Source: CAZXSK01 sp964642855
GTDB taxonomy: Bacteria; Planctomycetota; Phycisphaerae; SM23-33
Direction: 5' to 3'
Assembly: GCA_964642855.1 (NCBI GenBank)
Contig: CAZXSK010000024.1
Location: forward strand, 1-50,519
Length of the DNA stretch: 50,519 bases
Of this stretch, positions 29,625 through 39,183 are shown in pieces. The notes beneath the pieces were generated by a model, which saw only the letters and a list, made by a program, of their open reading frames with translations, ran no database searches and was not told the DNA's origin. The number at the start of each line of letters is the position of its first letter. The first letter of the stretch is position 1. A program made the position numbers and the translations under genes.

Positions 29625-31862
29625 ATGATGCTGAGCGGGCAGGAACTCCATCCTGAATTGCAGGTCGAAGCGGCGCCGGCTCTCCCTCCGGAGCGTGCGG
29701 AAGGGCTGTTCCGCATCTTCTGGCGGCGTCGATGGCTGCTGACGCTGACGATGGCATTATGCCTGGCTTGCGGGGCGGTCTATCTGCACGTAACGCCTCC
29801 GCGATATCGATCGACATCCCAGCTGCATATCGAGAGGATGTCGGGCAACCTGGTCGATGGTCGCCCTGTCCCAACGAGTCACCCGTCAAACTGGCTGCCC
29901 ACCCAATGCCAGATGATCCGGTCGTCGATGGTTCTTTCCCGCGCCCTCAAGCAGCCCGGCGTGGCGAACCTTCGGTCCCTCCAAGGCCCCGAAAGCCGAG
30001 CGCAGGTTCTCTCGAAACTCATCACCGTTGAGAGCCTCGACAAACAGGACGTCATCCGCGTATCGGCCGAGGCGGAATTCCCGACCGAGGCGGCCCGTAT
30101 CGCCAACGCGGTCGTCAAGGCCTACGTCGAGTACCAGTCGGATACCGTCAATGAGATGGTCCAGTCCCTCAAACGCGAGAAACTCCGGCGCGAGCAGGAA
30201 CTGGCCACAATGCGCAGCAAGCTCCTGCAACTTCGGCAGAAGAACCACTCGCTGAACTTTCGCCAGGATCAGGGCAACATCATCTTCCAGCGTCTGTCCC
30301 GGCTGGCCGATGCGGTCATGAACGCCGAAATGGCCATGGTCAACGCGAAATTCGCCTACGACCTCGCCAAGTCGGGGTCGGCCGACCCGGAAAAAACGCG
30401 CCAGGCGCTGTGGGCGCTTCGGGAGAACATCAGCTACGAGGAGCTTCGTCAAGAGCAGGATCTTCGCCAGGAAGTCGCCTCGCTGCGGAATCAACTGCGC
30501 GAACTATCGCTGCACTACCAATCGGACCATCCCGCAATCGCTCCGATCAAGAAGGAACTGGCTGAAGCGGAACGCAAGCTGGAGCTCCAGAAAGAAGAGA
30601 TCGGCCGGATCTATCGCACGCTCGTCCGCCAGCGATACGAACTGGCAAGGAAGAAGCTCTCAGACCTTCAGGCGGCCTTCTCGGACCAGCAGGCCAAGGC
30701 GATGGAACTCAACGCGCGGGCTGCAGAATACGCCCTGCTGAACTCCGACGTCGAGCGAACGGAAAAGGTGGTTCAGGCATTGGACGATCGACTGGACCAG
30801 ATGGGAGTTTCCCCCGGGGACACGGGCGTACTGAATTTCCGTATCCTTGAGGATGCCCGTCCTGCGAGCAGACCTTCTTCTCCCAACGTCGTTCGCGTCG
30901 GGGTCCTCAGCATGCTGGCAGGCATCTCGATGGGCTTGCTCGCTGCTTTCGTAGCCGACTGGACCGACCCCCACTTTCGTTCGGAGGAGGAAGTGTCCCT
31001 GCGGCTGGCGATGCCGATTCTCGGGACCGTACCGATCATTCAGGGCAAGGCAAGCCGGCAGGACATTGCCCAGAGAGTGGTTGTCGATCCACCTTCGGCG
31101 GCAGCAGAGTCGTATCGGGTGATCCGTACGAGTATCTATTTCGCAACGGACCGCGGTGACTACAGATCGCTGCTGGTCACTTCTTCTTCGCCGGGGGAAG
31201 GGAAGAGCAGCCTTGCCAGCAACCTGGCGCTGACCATGGCTGAAGCTGGCATGCGGGTACTCGTGATCGATGCCGACCGATATCGGCCGGTGCAGCACGA
31301 GCATTTCCGACTCGCCCCTGAAAGCCAGGACCGCATCAACGAGCGGTCACTTGAGTCACTGCTCATCCGTCGCACCGATACGCAGAACGTCGACGTACTG
31401 CCCAATGGCACGCTGCTGCAGGCGGCGCTGGGGGCCTTGGGCAAGGAACCATGGACCTATCTGCTGGAACGGATCGGCCGGGAGTACGATCGCGTCGTTG
31501 TCGACGCGCCGCCGACTCTTCCGATGGCCGACACGATCTCCCTGGCGGCATCGTGCGACGTCACCTTGATGGTCGTTCGGCGGGACAAGACACCGGCGAA
31601 GGTTGCCGCCCTGGCTGTCGACACTCTTCGGCAGGTGGGTGCAAACCTGTTGGGCCTGGTCGTCAATGCCGTCGAGAGGCGGGGTAACTACTACGGATAT
31701 GCATTGGGGCACTATGCCCACTACTTCCGCACATCTGAAACCCAGGGTCGCAAGGCCACACGCAAGGAAGACCGCGCTGGCGACAGGATGCCGTTCCGAA
31801 GCCGACGCGCAGAGAACCGCAAACTTGCCCAAGAGAACGCTTCAACGACACGAACGGGCTGA
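29625..31862 (+). CDS. Polysaccharide chain-length determinant / tyrosine autokinase (Wzc-like)
   Basis: The roughly 745-residue protein joins a Wzz domain to a BY-kinase. Transmembrane segment 1 (RRWLLTLTMALCLACGAVYL) and segment 2 (VRVGVLSMLAGISMGLLAAF) flank a long periplasmic coiled coil (about 170-400). The cytoplasmic kinase has Walker A SSSPGEGKSSLASN, Walker A' VLVIDADRYRP and Walker B RVVVDAPP. A C-terminal tyrosine cluster (GNYYGYALGHYAHYFRTS) is the likely autophosphorylation site. It controls polymer length and export with the Wza-like protein. ATGs at 29625 and 29628 or TTG at 29610 could start it. No phosphatase gene of the Wzb type is adjacent. Confidence 0.93.
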   Translation: MMLSGQELHPELQVEAAPALPPERAEGLFRIFWRRRWLLTLTMALCLACGAVYLHVTPPRYRSTSQLHIERMSGNLVDGRPVPTSHPSNWLPTQCQMIRSSMVLSRALKQPGVANLRSLQGPESRAQVLSKLITVESLDKQDVIRVSAEAEFPTEAARIANAVVKAYVEYQSDTVNEMVQSLKREKLRREQELATMRSKLLQLRQKNHSLNFRQDQGNIIFQRLSRLADAVMNAEMAMVNAKFAYDLAKSGSADPEKTRQALWALRENISYEELRQEQDLRQEVASLRNQLRELSLHYQSDHPAIAPIKKELAEAERKLELQKEEIGRIYRTLVRQRYELARKKLSDLQAAFSDQQAKAMELNARAAEYALLNSDVERTEKVVQALDDRLDQMGVSPGDTGVLNFRILEDARPASRPSSPNVVRVGVLSMLAGISMGLLAAFVADWTDPHFRSEEEVSLRLAMPILGTVPIIQGKASRQDIAQRVVVDPPSAAAESYRVIRTSIYFATDRGDYRSLLVTSSSPGEGKSSLASNLALTMAEAGMRVLVIDADRYRPVQHEHFRLAPESQDRINERSLESLLIRRTDTQNVDVLPNGTLLQAALGALGKEPWTYLLERIGREYDRVVVDAPPTLPMADTISLAASCDVTLMVVRRDKTPAKVAALAVDTLRQVGANLLGLVVNAVERRGNYYGYALGHYAHYFRTSETQGRKATRKEDRAGDRMPFRSRRAENRKLAQENASTTRTG

Positions 31863-31925
31863 GACATGACAACGGTCCGGCGACGGATGGTTCCAAAGCC
31901 GCCTGGACCGGAAGGAAGGGACGCA

Positions 31926-33413
31926 ATGGCAGGGTTATGGGTTTTCCTGACAGCTGCAGTGATGGCGCTGTTCATCACTCCGGTCGTTATTCGTCTGGCG
32001 CGATGGGTTCGGGTCGTCGACGTGCCTGGCCTGCGCAAGGTCCACACCAACTGCATTCCCCGGGCCGGAGGACTCGCCATCCTGCTTCCCGTTGCGGGAG
32101 CACTGGGGGTCTCCTGCTTCTCCGAGAGCATGGTCGCTGAGCCCTTGCAGAACCTTGACCCGGGACTGTTGGGCATCTTCGTCGCGACGGGCGTAATCTT
32201 CCTGACCGGCCTGGCGGATGACTGGGGGGGCATGAGAGCGCGAACCAAGCTGTTCGCCCAGGTCTCTGCTGCGGTAATCGTGTGTCTCTGCGGGGTACGC
32301 ATTCAGTCGATCGCCATCACTGGCTGGTTCTCCTGGCAATTGGGGTGGCTCGCCTGGCCGGTAACGATCCTCTGGATCGTAGCCATCACCAACGCGATCA
32401 ACCTGATCGACGGGCTGGACGGCTTGGCAGCAGGAATCGCGCTGGTTGCCTGCGGGGCAACAGCCGTCCTGGCATGGTGGGTTCACCTTCCCGCCCTGGC
32501 GGCGGTGATGGCTGCGTCGATGGGGGCGATCACGGGCTTCCTCTTTTTCAATATCTCACCGGCCAAGATCTTTCTTGGCGATTGCGGGTCACTGATGTTG
32601 GGGTTCCTCCTGGCTACGTGCAGCGTCTTTTGCGCAGATCGCGCGGGAACCGTTCTGGGTCTTGGCGTTCCGGGCCTGGCGATGTCCATCCCCATCCTGG
32701 ATATGGTTTCGGCGGTTGTCCGACGTGCCGCTCAGCGCCGGTCTATCTTCTCGCCCGATCAGCAGCATCTGCACCACCGGTTGATGAATCTGGGCATCAG
32801 CCATCAGCAGACGGTTCTGCTGATCCATATCGCGACGTTCGTCGCAGCGGGAATGGGCATGTTTCTGCTCCGTGGGACCGACGCCGCACGCATCGGCGTG
32901 GTGCTCTGCGTGCTGGCGCTGATGGTGGTACTGTTCCGCAGAGCCGGCGCGATCCGCATCGTGGAGGTCGTCTCCGCCCTGCGTCGGAATCTGGCACTGT
33001 CACGCAATGCCGACGAGACCCGCAGGTTGTTCGAAGACGCTCAACTGCGTCTGCGCTCGGCCCGGAGTTTCGAGCAATGGTGGGAGGCTGTCTGTCTCAG
33101 CGCGGAGCAGATGGGCTTACGACGCGTCAGCATGCAGGTCGTCACACCCCAGGGCGCCGAGACCAATCTCTCCTGGTCGAGCCCCGAAACCGAAGACGTC
33201 GCCGAACAGGTCATCCAGGTTGCCGTCCCCCTCCGGCAGGGGCAACTCGCCCCCATGCTCTGGATGCGTATCGCCGTGCCTGTACTGCGGTCACTGGAAT
33301 CGGCAGGACATACGGTAGCTACTTTCGTCCGCCTGCTCGATGAGTGCAGCCTCGACGCCGCAGACCTTCGGTTCGCCCCCCAGAGACCGGTCAAGAAAGT
33401 CGCAGCCGCGTAG
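31926..33413 (+). CDS. WecA/MraY-family initiating phosphoglycosyl transferase with extra C-terminal domain
   Basis: The protein has 495 residues from the ATG at 31926, which follows GGAAGGAAGGG; the frame opens at 31866 but the usual first transmembrane helix begins here. It has about 11 membrane segments. Diagnostic motifs are RKVHTNCIPRAGG, DDWGG, NLIDGLDGLAAG, FFNISPAKIFLGDCGSLMLG and DQQHLHHRLMNLG. It transfers a HexNAc 1-phosphate to a polyprenyl phosphate, starting each repeat unit. The family usually ends near residue 340. Here about 150 further soluble residues follow (SARSFEQWWEAVCLSAEQMG, VIQVAVPLRQGQLAPMLWMR), faintly GAF-like. Confidence 0.9.
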   Translation: MAGLWVFLTAAVMALFITPVVIRLARWVRVVDVPGLRKVHTNCIPRAGGLAILLPVAGALGVSCFSESMVAEPLQNLDPGLLGIFVATGVIFLTGLADDWGGMRARTKLFAQVSAAVIVCLCGVRIQSIAITGWFSWQLGWLAWPVTILWIVAITNAINLIDGLDGLAAGIALVACGATAVLAWWVHLPALAAVMAASMGAITGFLFFNISPAKIFLGDCGSLMLGFLLATCSVFCADRAGTVLGLGVPGLAMSIPILDMVSAVVRRAAQRRSIFSPDQQHLHHRLMNLGISHQQTVLLIHIATFVAAGMGMFLLRGTDAARIGVVLCVLALMVVLFRRAGAIRIVEVVSALRRNLALSRNADETRRLFEDAQLRLRSARSFEQWWEAVCLSAEQMGLRRVSMQVVTPQGAETNLSWSSPETEDVAEQVIQVAVPLRQGQLAPMLWMRIAVPVLRSLESAGHTVATFVRLLDECSLDAADLRFAPQRPVKKVAAA

Positions 33414-33428
33414 TAGTACTTGGCAGGA

Positions 33429-34901
33429 ATGAGCTTGATGCAGAAGTCCCGGACAACCAAGGCCGCCATGCTCGCCTCGGCCACGCTATGCTCTTCCGTG
33501 GCGCTGGTGGCGACGTTCGCGGCATTGGCCAGACTGTTCACAGTCCAGCAGTACGCCACCTACCGCCTGGCCATGCTCGTGTTCAGCTTCGCCATGTCAG
33601 CCATGGCCCTGGGTTTGCCCCAGGCACTGAACTACTTCCTGCCCGGAAAGGCGCTGAACCCTCGCTCTACCGTGGTCAATGCGCTGGCGATCCTGGCTGT
33701 CGGTGGATCAGCATTTGCTGCCCTTCTCCTGCTTGGCGGAGATCAACTGCTCGCACGGTGGCTGGACAACCCCCATTTGTCGGAGGCCCTGGGGTGGGTC
33801 GCACTGCTGGTCGTTCTCTCACTTCCTGCAATGCTGGTCCAGCCTTGCCTGGTCTCACGCAATCGCGCGCGTGCGGCGGCACTGTTTCAAGTGTTCACGC
33901 GAATGGCCACGATGACGGCAGTCATTGCAGCAGCATGGGTCTGGGCATCCCCCACTTCCGCCCTGGCAGGGGCCTCTCTGGCGGCGATGGTCACCCTCCC
34001 TGCAGGGATCGCGTTGATGTTCGCTGCATGCCGGGAAGGGCCCGCCCGACCGACACTTGGCGGCGTCAGGAAACTGACCGCGATCGGCGTGCCCATGGGC
34101 CTGACCCGGATTCTCAGCGGCATCTCGGTGGCAACGGACAAGTTCGTCGTCGCTGCCATGTGTTCAGCCGGTGCATTCGCGGTGTACGTCAACGGAGCAT
34201 TCGAGATTCCGCTGGCGGCCATCATCTGCAGTTCTGTGACATCGGTGCTGGTATGTGATTACTCCGTCGGTTTCCGCAACGGCCAATACGAAGAAATCCG
34301 AAGGCTCTGGCACCGTTCGATCCAGAAAGTCGGCATTCTGCTGCTACCTCTGGGCGTGTTGACCTTTGTGTTGGCCCCGGAGCTGATGACGCTGCTGTTC
34401 GGAGCTCGCTACGCCAGCAGTGCCACGATCCTGCGAGTGTATCTCCTGATGCTTCCAGCCCGAACCAGCAACTTCGGCTCCTTGTTCGTAGCCACCGGAA
34501 ATGGCTGGCGACTGGTGCCGATCCAGTTGAGCTATCTGCTGGTAAATCTGGTGGCAAGTATCGGGCTGGTCTGGCTGATGGGCCCGGTCGGCGCTGCCAT
34601 TGGTACGGTAGCAGCCTTCTATCTGATCGCCATGCCCCAGTATCTGCAAAACATTGGCCGGTTCCTGAGAGTTCCCGCCGCCAAGGTGTACCCCGCCTGG
34701 AAGCTGCTGCGAATGGTGACCATTTCTGTCGTCCCCGCGTGTGTCTTCCTGATTCCGTCCCAGCAGGAAGGTCTGCTCAGGTGGATCGATCTGGTGGGCC
34801 GATCAGCGATCTATCTGTCCATCTCGATCCCGCTGCTGAAGATCACGACTCTGGGCAAAGCGCCGCTGCTGCCACACAGGAGGCTCGCCCATGCTGCATG
34901 A
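33429..34901 (+). CDS. Polysaccharide flippase (Wzx-type, MOP superfamily)
   Basis: The roughly 490-residue protein has about 12-14 hydrophobic helices in the pattern of lipid-linked oligosaccharide flippases: LFTVQQYATYRLAMLVFSFA, GVPMGLTRILSGISVATDKF, LLPLGVLTFVLAPELMTLLF and GPVGAAIGTVAAFYLIAM. It should move lipid-linked repeat units across the inner membrane for polymerisation. The exact start (TTG 33420, ATG 33429 or ATG 33438) is open. It begins shortly after the WecA-like gene stop, and its own 3' end overlaps the methyltransferase gene by 11 bases. Confidence 0.9.
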   Translation: MSLMQKSRTTKAAMLASATLCSSVALVATFAALARLFTVQQYATYRLAMLVFSFAMSAMALGLPQALNYFLPGKALNPRSTVVNALAILAVGGSAFAALLLLGGDQLLARWLDNPHLSEALGWVALLVVLSLPAMLVQPCLVSRNRARAAALFQVFTRMATMTAVIAAAWVWASPTSALAGASLAAMVTLPAGIALMFAACREGPARPTLGGVRKLTAIGVPMGLTRILSGISVATDKFVVAAMCSAGAFAVYVNGAFEIPLAAIICSSVTSVLVCDYSVGFRNGQYEEIRRLWHRSIQKVGILLLPLGVLTFVLAPELMTLLFGARYASSATILRVYLLMLPARTSNFGSLFVATGNGWRLVPIQLSYLLVNLVASIGLVWLMGPVGAAIGTVAAFYLIAMPQYLQNIGRFLRVPAAKVYPAWKLLRMVTISVVPACVFLIPSQQEGLLRWIDLVGRSAIYLSISIPLLKITTLGKAPLLPHRRLAHAA

Positions 34902-35913
34902 GCCCACCATCGGCGACAGAGCTCTCCGCTTGGAAACTATCCAAGCCAATTCCCATTCCAAGGGGAAGGTCTGCCCCCTTTGCGGGTCATACGCACGGGA
35001 GGTCAACTCCGGTGTACTGTTCCAATGGACCTGCTCGACGCTCTTCCGCTGTACGAATTGCAGATCTCGTTTCCTGTCTCCGCTTCCGTCCCGCGAGAAG
35101 ATCGAACGATACTACAAGAACGGAAGACCGCGTCACGACAACTCAACTCAGTACCAAATGGCCAAACGCCAAGCCGCATGGATACTCAAGAACATTACTT
35201 CCGAGTCCGTTTTCCGCTTCGTCGAAATTGGATGCGGCCGGGGCTGGCTGGTCTCGGAGATGAGCAAACAGCAATGGTGCGAATCGTCTGTCGGTTTCGA
35301 CCCAGACGCTGAAGCAGTGGCGTGGGCAAGGAGGACTCTCGATTGTGATTGCCGCCAGGGCCTGGCAACACCCTCCGTAATGCAGGATTTGCTGGCGGGT
35401 CCCCAGGAAGGCGAGACCGTCATCGCCATGGCCCACGTGCTGGAGCACGTAACCAAGCCGACCTCCCTGATCAGGCAACTGGCTGCGTCCGGCAGCCACT
35501 GGTTGTTCGTCGAGGTCCCGGATGGCGAACATGAAGGTCCCGTGCTGGAGCTCTGCTGTTCGCCCGCTGACTCGATAGGTCAGCACTTCTGGTCGTTCAC
35601 ACGTCGGGGACTCGAGTGCATGCTCCACCGTTCGGGATACGAGATCCGTGCATGCGAGCAGGTGGGCGACCCCCGGTTCTGGCGACAAGCGAAGGTCGCC
35701 TTGGGGGCGCGGGCAAAGGCTTGGCAAGCCCGCAAACGCAGAGACAGGGGCCTCCGCGGCTGGGCTGCACGCACGCGCGGGCTGATCGATCCCACAGTGG
35801 CCCGAGTTCGTGCAGAGATTGCCCGGGCCTTGGGAAGAGCAACGACTCGCATGGATCTGCCATCCATTCGCATCCTTGCCCGAAGCCCTCAGAAAACAAG
35901 GGTCTCTCAATGA
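34891..35913 (+). CDS. Class I SAM-dependent methyltransferase with N-terminal zinc-ribbon
   Basis: The 340-residue protein starts MLHEPTIGDRALRLETIQAN. A treble of CxxC motifs (VCPLCGS and FRCTNCRSRF, residues about 27-60) forms a small zinc ribbon as in many sugar or polysaccharide-cluster methyltransferases. The SAM site is FVEIGCGRGWLVSEM, with D in VGFDPDAEAV and the post-motif VIAMAHVLEHVTKP. It probably methylates a sugar of the repeat unit in the cytoplasm. It overlaps the flippase gene by 11 bases and the ATP-grasp gene by 4 bases. Confidence 0.87.
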   Translation: MLHEPTIGDRALRLETIQANSHSKGKVCPLCGSYAREVNSGVLFQWTCSTLFRCTNCRSRFLSPLPSREKIERYYKNGRPRHDNSTQYQMAKRQAAWILKNITSESVFRFVEIGCGRGWLVSEMSKQQWCESSVGFDPDAEAVAWARRTLDCDCRQGLATPSVMQDLLAGPQEGETVIAMAHVLEHVTKPTSLIRQLAASGSHWLFVEVPDGEHEGPVLELCCSPADSIGQHFWSFTRRGLECMLHRSGYEIRACEQVGDPRFWRQAKVALGARAKAWQARKRRDRGLRGWAARTRGLIDPTVARVRAEIARALGRATTRMDLPSIRILARSPQKTRVSQ

Positions 35914-37058
35914 CCGCTCGACGCAACAGGCCACGAGTGCTGCTAACGGACGGGGGCTACAAGCACACCCTCGCAGCGGCCCGCGCTCTTCGCGCCCGAA
36001 GGATGGACGTGGAAGTGCTCGGCCGTCCATGGTGCCTGTCGGCTTTGTCCCGTTCTGCCCGCCATGCCGGCTACGGACAGGCGAGTTTCCTTCGGGGCAA
36101 GCCCGAGGAGTTCCTACGGTTCCTCCGAGACCGCAATTACGACGTCATGTTGCCCATTGGGGCTGGCAGCGTGGCCCGGGCGGGCGAGCTTCGTAGTGGG
36201 ATCGGGCAGTATACAAGGCTGGCCATACCACCCCAGGTGGGACTTGCGACCGCCTTCGACGAATCCGCCACTCAGAAGATCGCACGGAAGGTGGGGGTGC
36301 GCTGTCCCAGAACCTGGACGCTGCAGTGCATCGATCAAACCCCGGACGTCCTCGACCGGGTCGTCTTTCCACTCGTAGTCAAGCGAGCCAACGAAATGCA
36401 CCCGGGTCGGCCGATGTACCTGCGAACCGCTGCAGCAGCAGCTGAGGCCATCCGTAGATGGTACCGACGATTCCGTGTGCTGCCAGTACTGGAGGAATAC
36501 ATCGACGGGGCGGGAGAGGGTTTCTTCGCGCTCTATGACCATGGCAGATGCAAACGGATGTTCATGCATCGCAGAATCCGCCAGACCCCGCCAAGCGGCG
36601 GAGCAAGCTGTTGCGCAGAGAGCATCTGGAGCGATGACCTCAGGCAAGCGGGAAGGGCCATTCTCGATGCCCTGTGTTGGCACGGACCGGCCATGGTCGA
36701 GTTCAAACGCGACCACACCAGCGGCGAGCTGGTCCTCATGGAGGTCAACCCGAAGTTCTGGGGCTCGCTGGACCTGGCGATCGTCTCGGGCGTGAACTTC
36801 CCCGCTCTGACCGCGCGCGTCGCGATGGGGGATGAAATCGGCGTCAGCGAAACCTACAGAATCGGAATACGGTTCCATTGGCCGCTCGACGGGGGAGAGA
36901 TCAACCACCTGTTCGCCGCTCCCCGGGCAGCGAAAGATATCGTACGCGACTGTCTCGATCGGCAGGTCCAGTCGAACTTGACACTTCGCGACCCCCTGCC
37001 GGGCTTGTCCTCGCTTGTCCGAGGACTGAGAGACGGAATCCGGATGGTGCTTCGGTGA
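35910..37058 (+). CDS. ATP-grasp domain ligase
   Basis: The 382-residue protein begins MTARRNRPRVLLTDGGYKHT. The first 110 residues are the pre-ATP-grasp fold; the ATP-grasp part shows FPLVVKRANE (ATP lysine), LEEYIDGAGEGFFAL and MVEFKRDHTSGELVLMEVNP, followed by KFWGSLDLA, giving the metal-binding E and N. Enzymes of this fold join an acid to an amine or thiol through an acyl phosphate. The ATG overlaps the methyltransferase stop (ATGA), and its own stop overlaps the PHP gene start (GTGA). Its place in a polysaccharide operon suggests an amide or amino-acid decoration of the glycan or its precursor. The substrate is unknown. Confidence 0.85.
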   Translation: MTARRNRPRVLLTDGGYKHTLAAARALRARRMDVEVLGRPWCLSALSRSARHAGYGQASFLRGKPEEFLRFLRDRNYDVMLPIGAGSVARAGELRSGIGQYTRLAIPPQVGLATAFDESATQKIARKVGVRCPRTWTLQCIDQTPDVLDRVVFPLVVKRANEMHPGRPMYLRTAAAAAEAIRRWYRRFRVLPVLEEYIDGAGEGFFALYDHGRCKRMFMHRRIRQTPPSGGASCCAESIWSDDLRQAGRAILDALCWHGPAMVEFKRDHTSGELVLMEVNPKFWGSLDLAIVSGVNFPALTARVAMGDEIGVSETYRIGIRFHWPLDGGEINHLFAAPRAAKDIVRDCLDRQVQSNLTLRDPLPGLSSLVRGLRDGIRMVLR

Positions 37059-37804
37059 GTCTGCGAACTGCGAAATTCATGTTTCACGTTCACACGCGAT
37101 GCTCCCCGGACGGCGTGATGTCGCCCGAGAACATCGTGCGATTCTGCGCGAGACGCGGGATTGAAATGCTGGCAATCTGCGATCACGACACCGCCGATGC
37201 CGTCGCCCCCGCCATTGCCACAGGCAGGCGACTGGGGGTCCGGGTTCTGCCCGCGATGGAATACTCGACCGATGCCGGCGACGTGGTGGGCCTGTTGGCC
37301 TGCCCGAACCCGCCAAGTCACGAGCTGCCGGACACGCTCGACGCGATCCATGCTGCCGGTGGAATCGCGGTCGTTGTTCATCCGGGGCACCATCACGACC
37401 TGAAGGCATTCTCCGCAGAATGCATCGGCATCGTCGAGTGCTTCAACTCTCGTTGTTCTCCTGCCGAGAACGCGTTCGCACGGAACCTGGCCGTGCGTTG
37501 GGGAAAGCCCGTTCTCGCGGGCGCCGATGCCCACCTGCCCTGGGAACTGGGGCTGGCCATCAATGAACTTCGCGTTCCGCAAGGCTGGTCAGCCTTGGGA
37601 ACCAAGACGGACGAGATCCGTCGGGTGTTGCTGTCGGCCGAGAGAAGGCTGATCCATGACTCCGGTCATCCTGCCTCGGTCAGACTGTCGCAGGCGGTGA
37701 AGTCTATACGGTCGGGCAGGCCGATGCAGGCCGCGCGTGCGTCCCTGTCTGCGTGCAGAGAGATGGCGGGAAAGCTGAAAACACGCAGAGGGAGCCGACC
37801 ATGA
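37055..37804 (+). CDS. PHP domain phosphoesterase-like protein
   Basis: The 249-residue protein starts at GTG 37055 (MSLRTAKFMFHVHTRCSPDG), overlapping the ATP-grasp stop by 4 bases. PHP metal ligands are visible: FHVHTRCSPD, AICDHDTADA, EYSTDAGD, VVHPGHHH, and AGADAHLPWE. The domain is a trinuclear-metal phosphoesterase fold used by histidinol phosphatases, polymerases and CpsB/YwqE tyrosine phosphatases. In this cluster it could dephosphorylate the tyrosine kinase, although it resembles the TrpH/nucleoside phosphatase-like branch more. It is coupled to the deacetylase gene by a further 4-base overlap. Confidence 0.87.
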   Translation: MSLRTAKFMFHVHTRCSPDGVMSPENIVRFCARRGIEMLAICDHDTADAVAPAIATGRRLGVRVLPAMEYSTDAGDVVGLLACPNPPSHELPDTLDAIHAAGGIAVVVHPGHHHDLKAFSAECIGIVECFNSRCSPAENAFARNLAVRWGKPVLAGADAHLPWELGLAINELRVPQGWSALGTKTDEIRRVLLSAERRLIHDSGHPASVRLSQAVKSIRSGRPMQAARASLSACREMAGKLKTRRGSRP

Positions 37805-39183
37805 CTACGTTCACCAACCCACCCTCGGATCATGAACTCAATGATTGCGTCCGATACGTGCTGGAGCAGTTGCTCTCGCCGGAAGCAGTCGATGAGATCG
37901 GTCCAGCCATCGCGTATGCACGTCCCGGCGATCCTGCATCACTCACTGCCAGGGTCGTGATCGTTCCGTCCGGATTCTTTGGCCCGGTCTACGGGTCCTG
38001 CGACTCGCTGCCCGTTCTGCCGTTGCCGGAAGTCGACGGCACGCCGATCTTGTTCGGCAATAACCGGATTCGACGACAGAAGGACCGGCTCATCATCGGC
38101 GCAGACATCATTGCCTCGGCTTACTTCCTTCTGACACGCTACGAGGAACTCCTCCGGCCAGACGTCCGCGACCGCCTGGGACGTTTCCCGGGCACGGAAT
38201 CCCTTGGCCATCGGGCCGGCTTCCTGCATCGGCCTGTCGTTGATGAGTACGCCCAGCTCCTGCGAACCTGGCTCGCTGAGGCGGGACTTCGCTGTAGGCC
38301 GAGAGCGGAAGAGTTCAGAGCGCTGTTGACTCACGACGTGGACTTCCTGCGCAAATACCGTCGCCGCGACGACCCTCTTCGCATGTTGGGCAAAGTATGC
38401 CTCGGAAGGGAGCGTATCCGCAGCCTGGGCGAGAGCCTGCTGGTTCCACTTGGGATTGGACGAGATCCTTACGACACCTTCAATGAGCTGCTGAACCTGG
38501 ACGGAACGTCAAGCGATCATGCCACACCTCGCAGATCTGCGTTCTTCTATCTCGCTTCAGAAGATCGCCGGAACCGGACCTACGACATCTGCTCGCCCCA
38601 GGCCCGACGGGCCATCGATCTGGCATTCGACCGGGGAGCGATCGTGGGACTGCATGTCAGTCTGGAAGCCGGCCAGCAATCCGAGAAGATCCCGGAAGAA
38701 GCCCGCCGACTGGCGTTGGCATGCGGGTTCTCCATTCATCACAGTCGGCACCACTATCTCACTCTACAGGAGATTGAGCACGCCCACAGACTGGCTGCGG
38801 CAGGTCTGGACTGGGACAGTTCCCTGGGGTTTGCGGATGTGGCCGGATTCAGGCTGGGCGTCTGCAGACCCGTTCAACTGTTTGACCCGATCCGTTTCCA
38901 GACTATCGGAGTTGAGGAACACCCGCTGGTCGTTATGGACGGGACCCTTGCAAGCCGACACTACATGGGGCTCGACGAAGAAGAAGCGTTCCACTGTTGC
39001 AGAGGCCTGATCGAACAGACCAGGCGCCATCGGGGAGAATTTGTGGCTCTGTGGCACAACAACGCGCTGGCCGAGGTGCCGGGCAACTACCACCCGAGAC
39101 TGTACCGCCGAGTACTGGCCGAAATCGACCAGCCGGGGGCAGGGGAAGACGCCGAGAAATTCCAGATGGAGGGGGCAGCGTGA
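37801..39183 (+). CDS. Polysaccharide deacetylase-like protein with DUF7033-type N-terminus
   Basis: The 460-residue protein begins MTTFTNPPSDHELNDCVRYV. The N-terminal domain (about 1-165) has the DUF7033-like pattern DIIASAYFLLTRYEELL then ESLGHRAGFLHRPVVDEYA. The carbohydrate esterase family 4-like part follows: ALLTHDVDFLRKY (metal Asp), AFFYLASEDRR, VGLHVSLEAG and IHHSRHHYLT. It probably removes acetyl groups from N-acetyl sugars or has a related polymer-modifying function. No signal peptide is seen, so it would act on cytoplasmic precursors, unlike most deacetylases. ATG overlaps the PHP stop; GTGA overlaps the next gene. Confidence 0.82.
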   Translation: MTTFTNPPSDHELNDCVRYVLEQLLSPEAVDEIGPAIAYARPGDPASLTARVVIVPSGFFGPVYGSCDSLPVLPLPEVDGTPILFGNNRIRRQKDRLIIGADIIASAYFLLTRYEELLRPDVRDRLGRFPGTESLGHRAGFLHRPVVDEYAQLLRTWLAEAGLRCRPRAEEFRALLTHDVDFLRKYRRRDDPLRMLGKVCLGRERIRSLGESLLVPLGIGRDPYDTFNELLNLDGTSSDHATPRRSAFFYLASEDRRNRTYDICSPQARRAIDLAFDRGAIVGLHVSLEAGQQSEKIPEEARRLALACGFSIHHSRHHYLTLQEIEHAHRLAAAGLDWDSSLGFADVAGFRLGVCRPVQLFDPIRFQTIGVEEHPLVVMDGTLASRHYMGLDEEEAFHCCRGLIEQTRRHRGEFVALWHNNALAEVPGNYHPRLYRRVLAEIDQPGAGEDAEKFQMEGAA

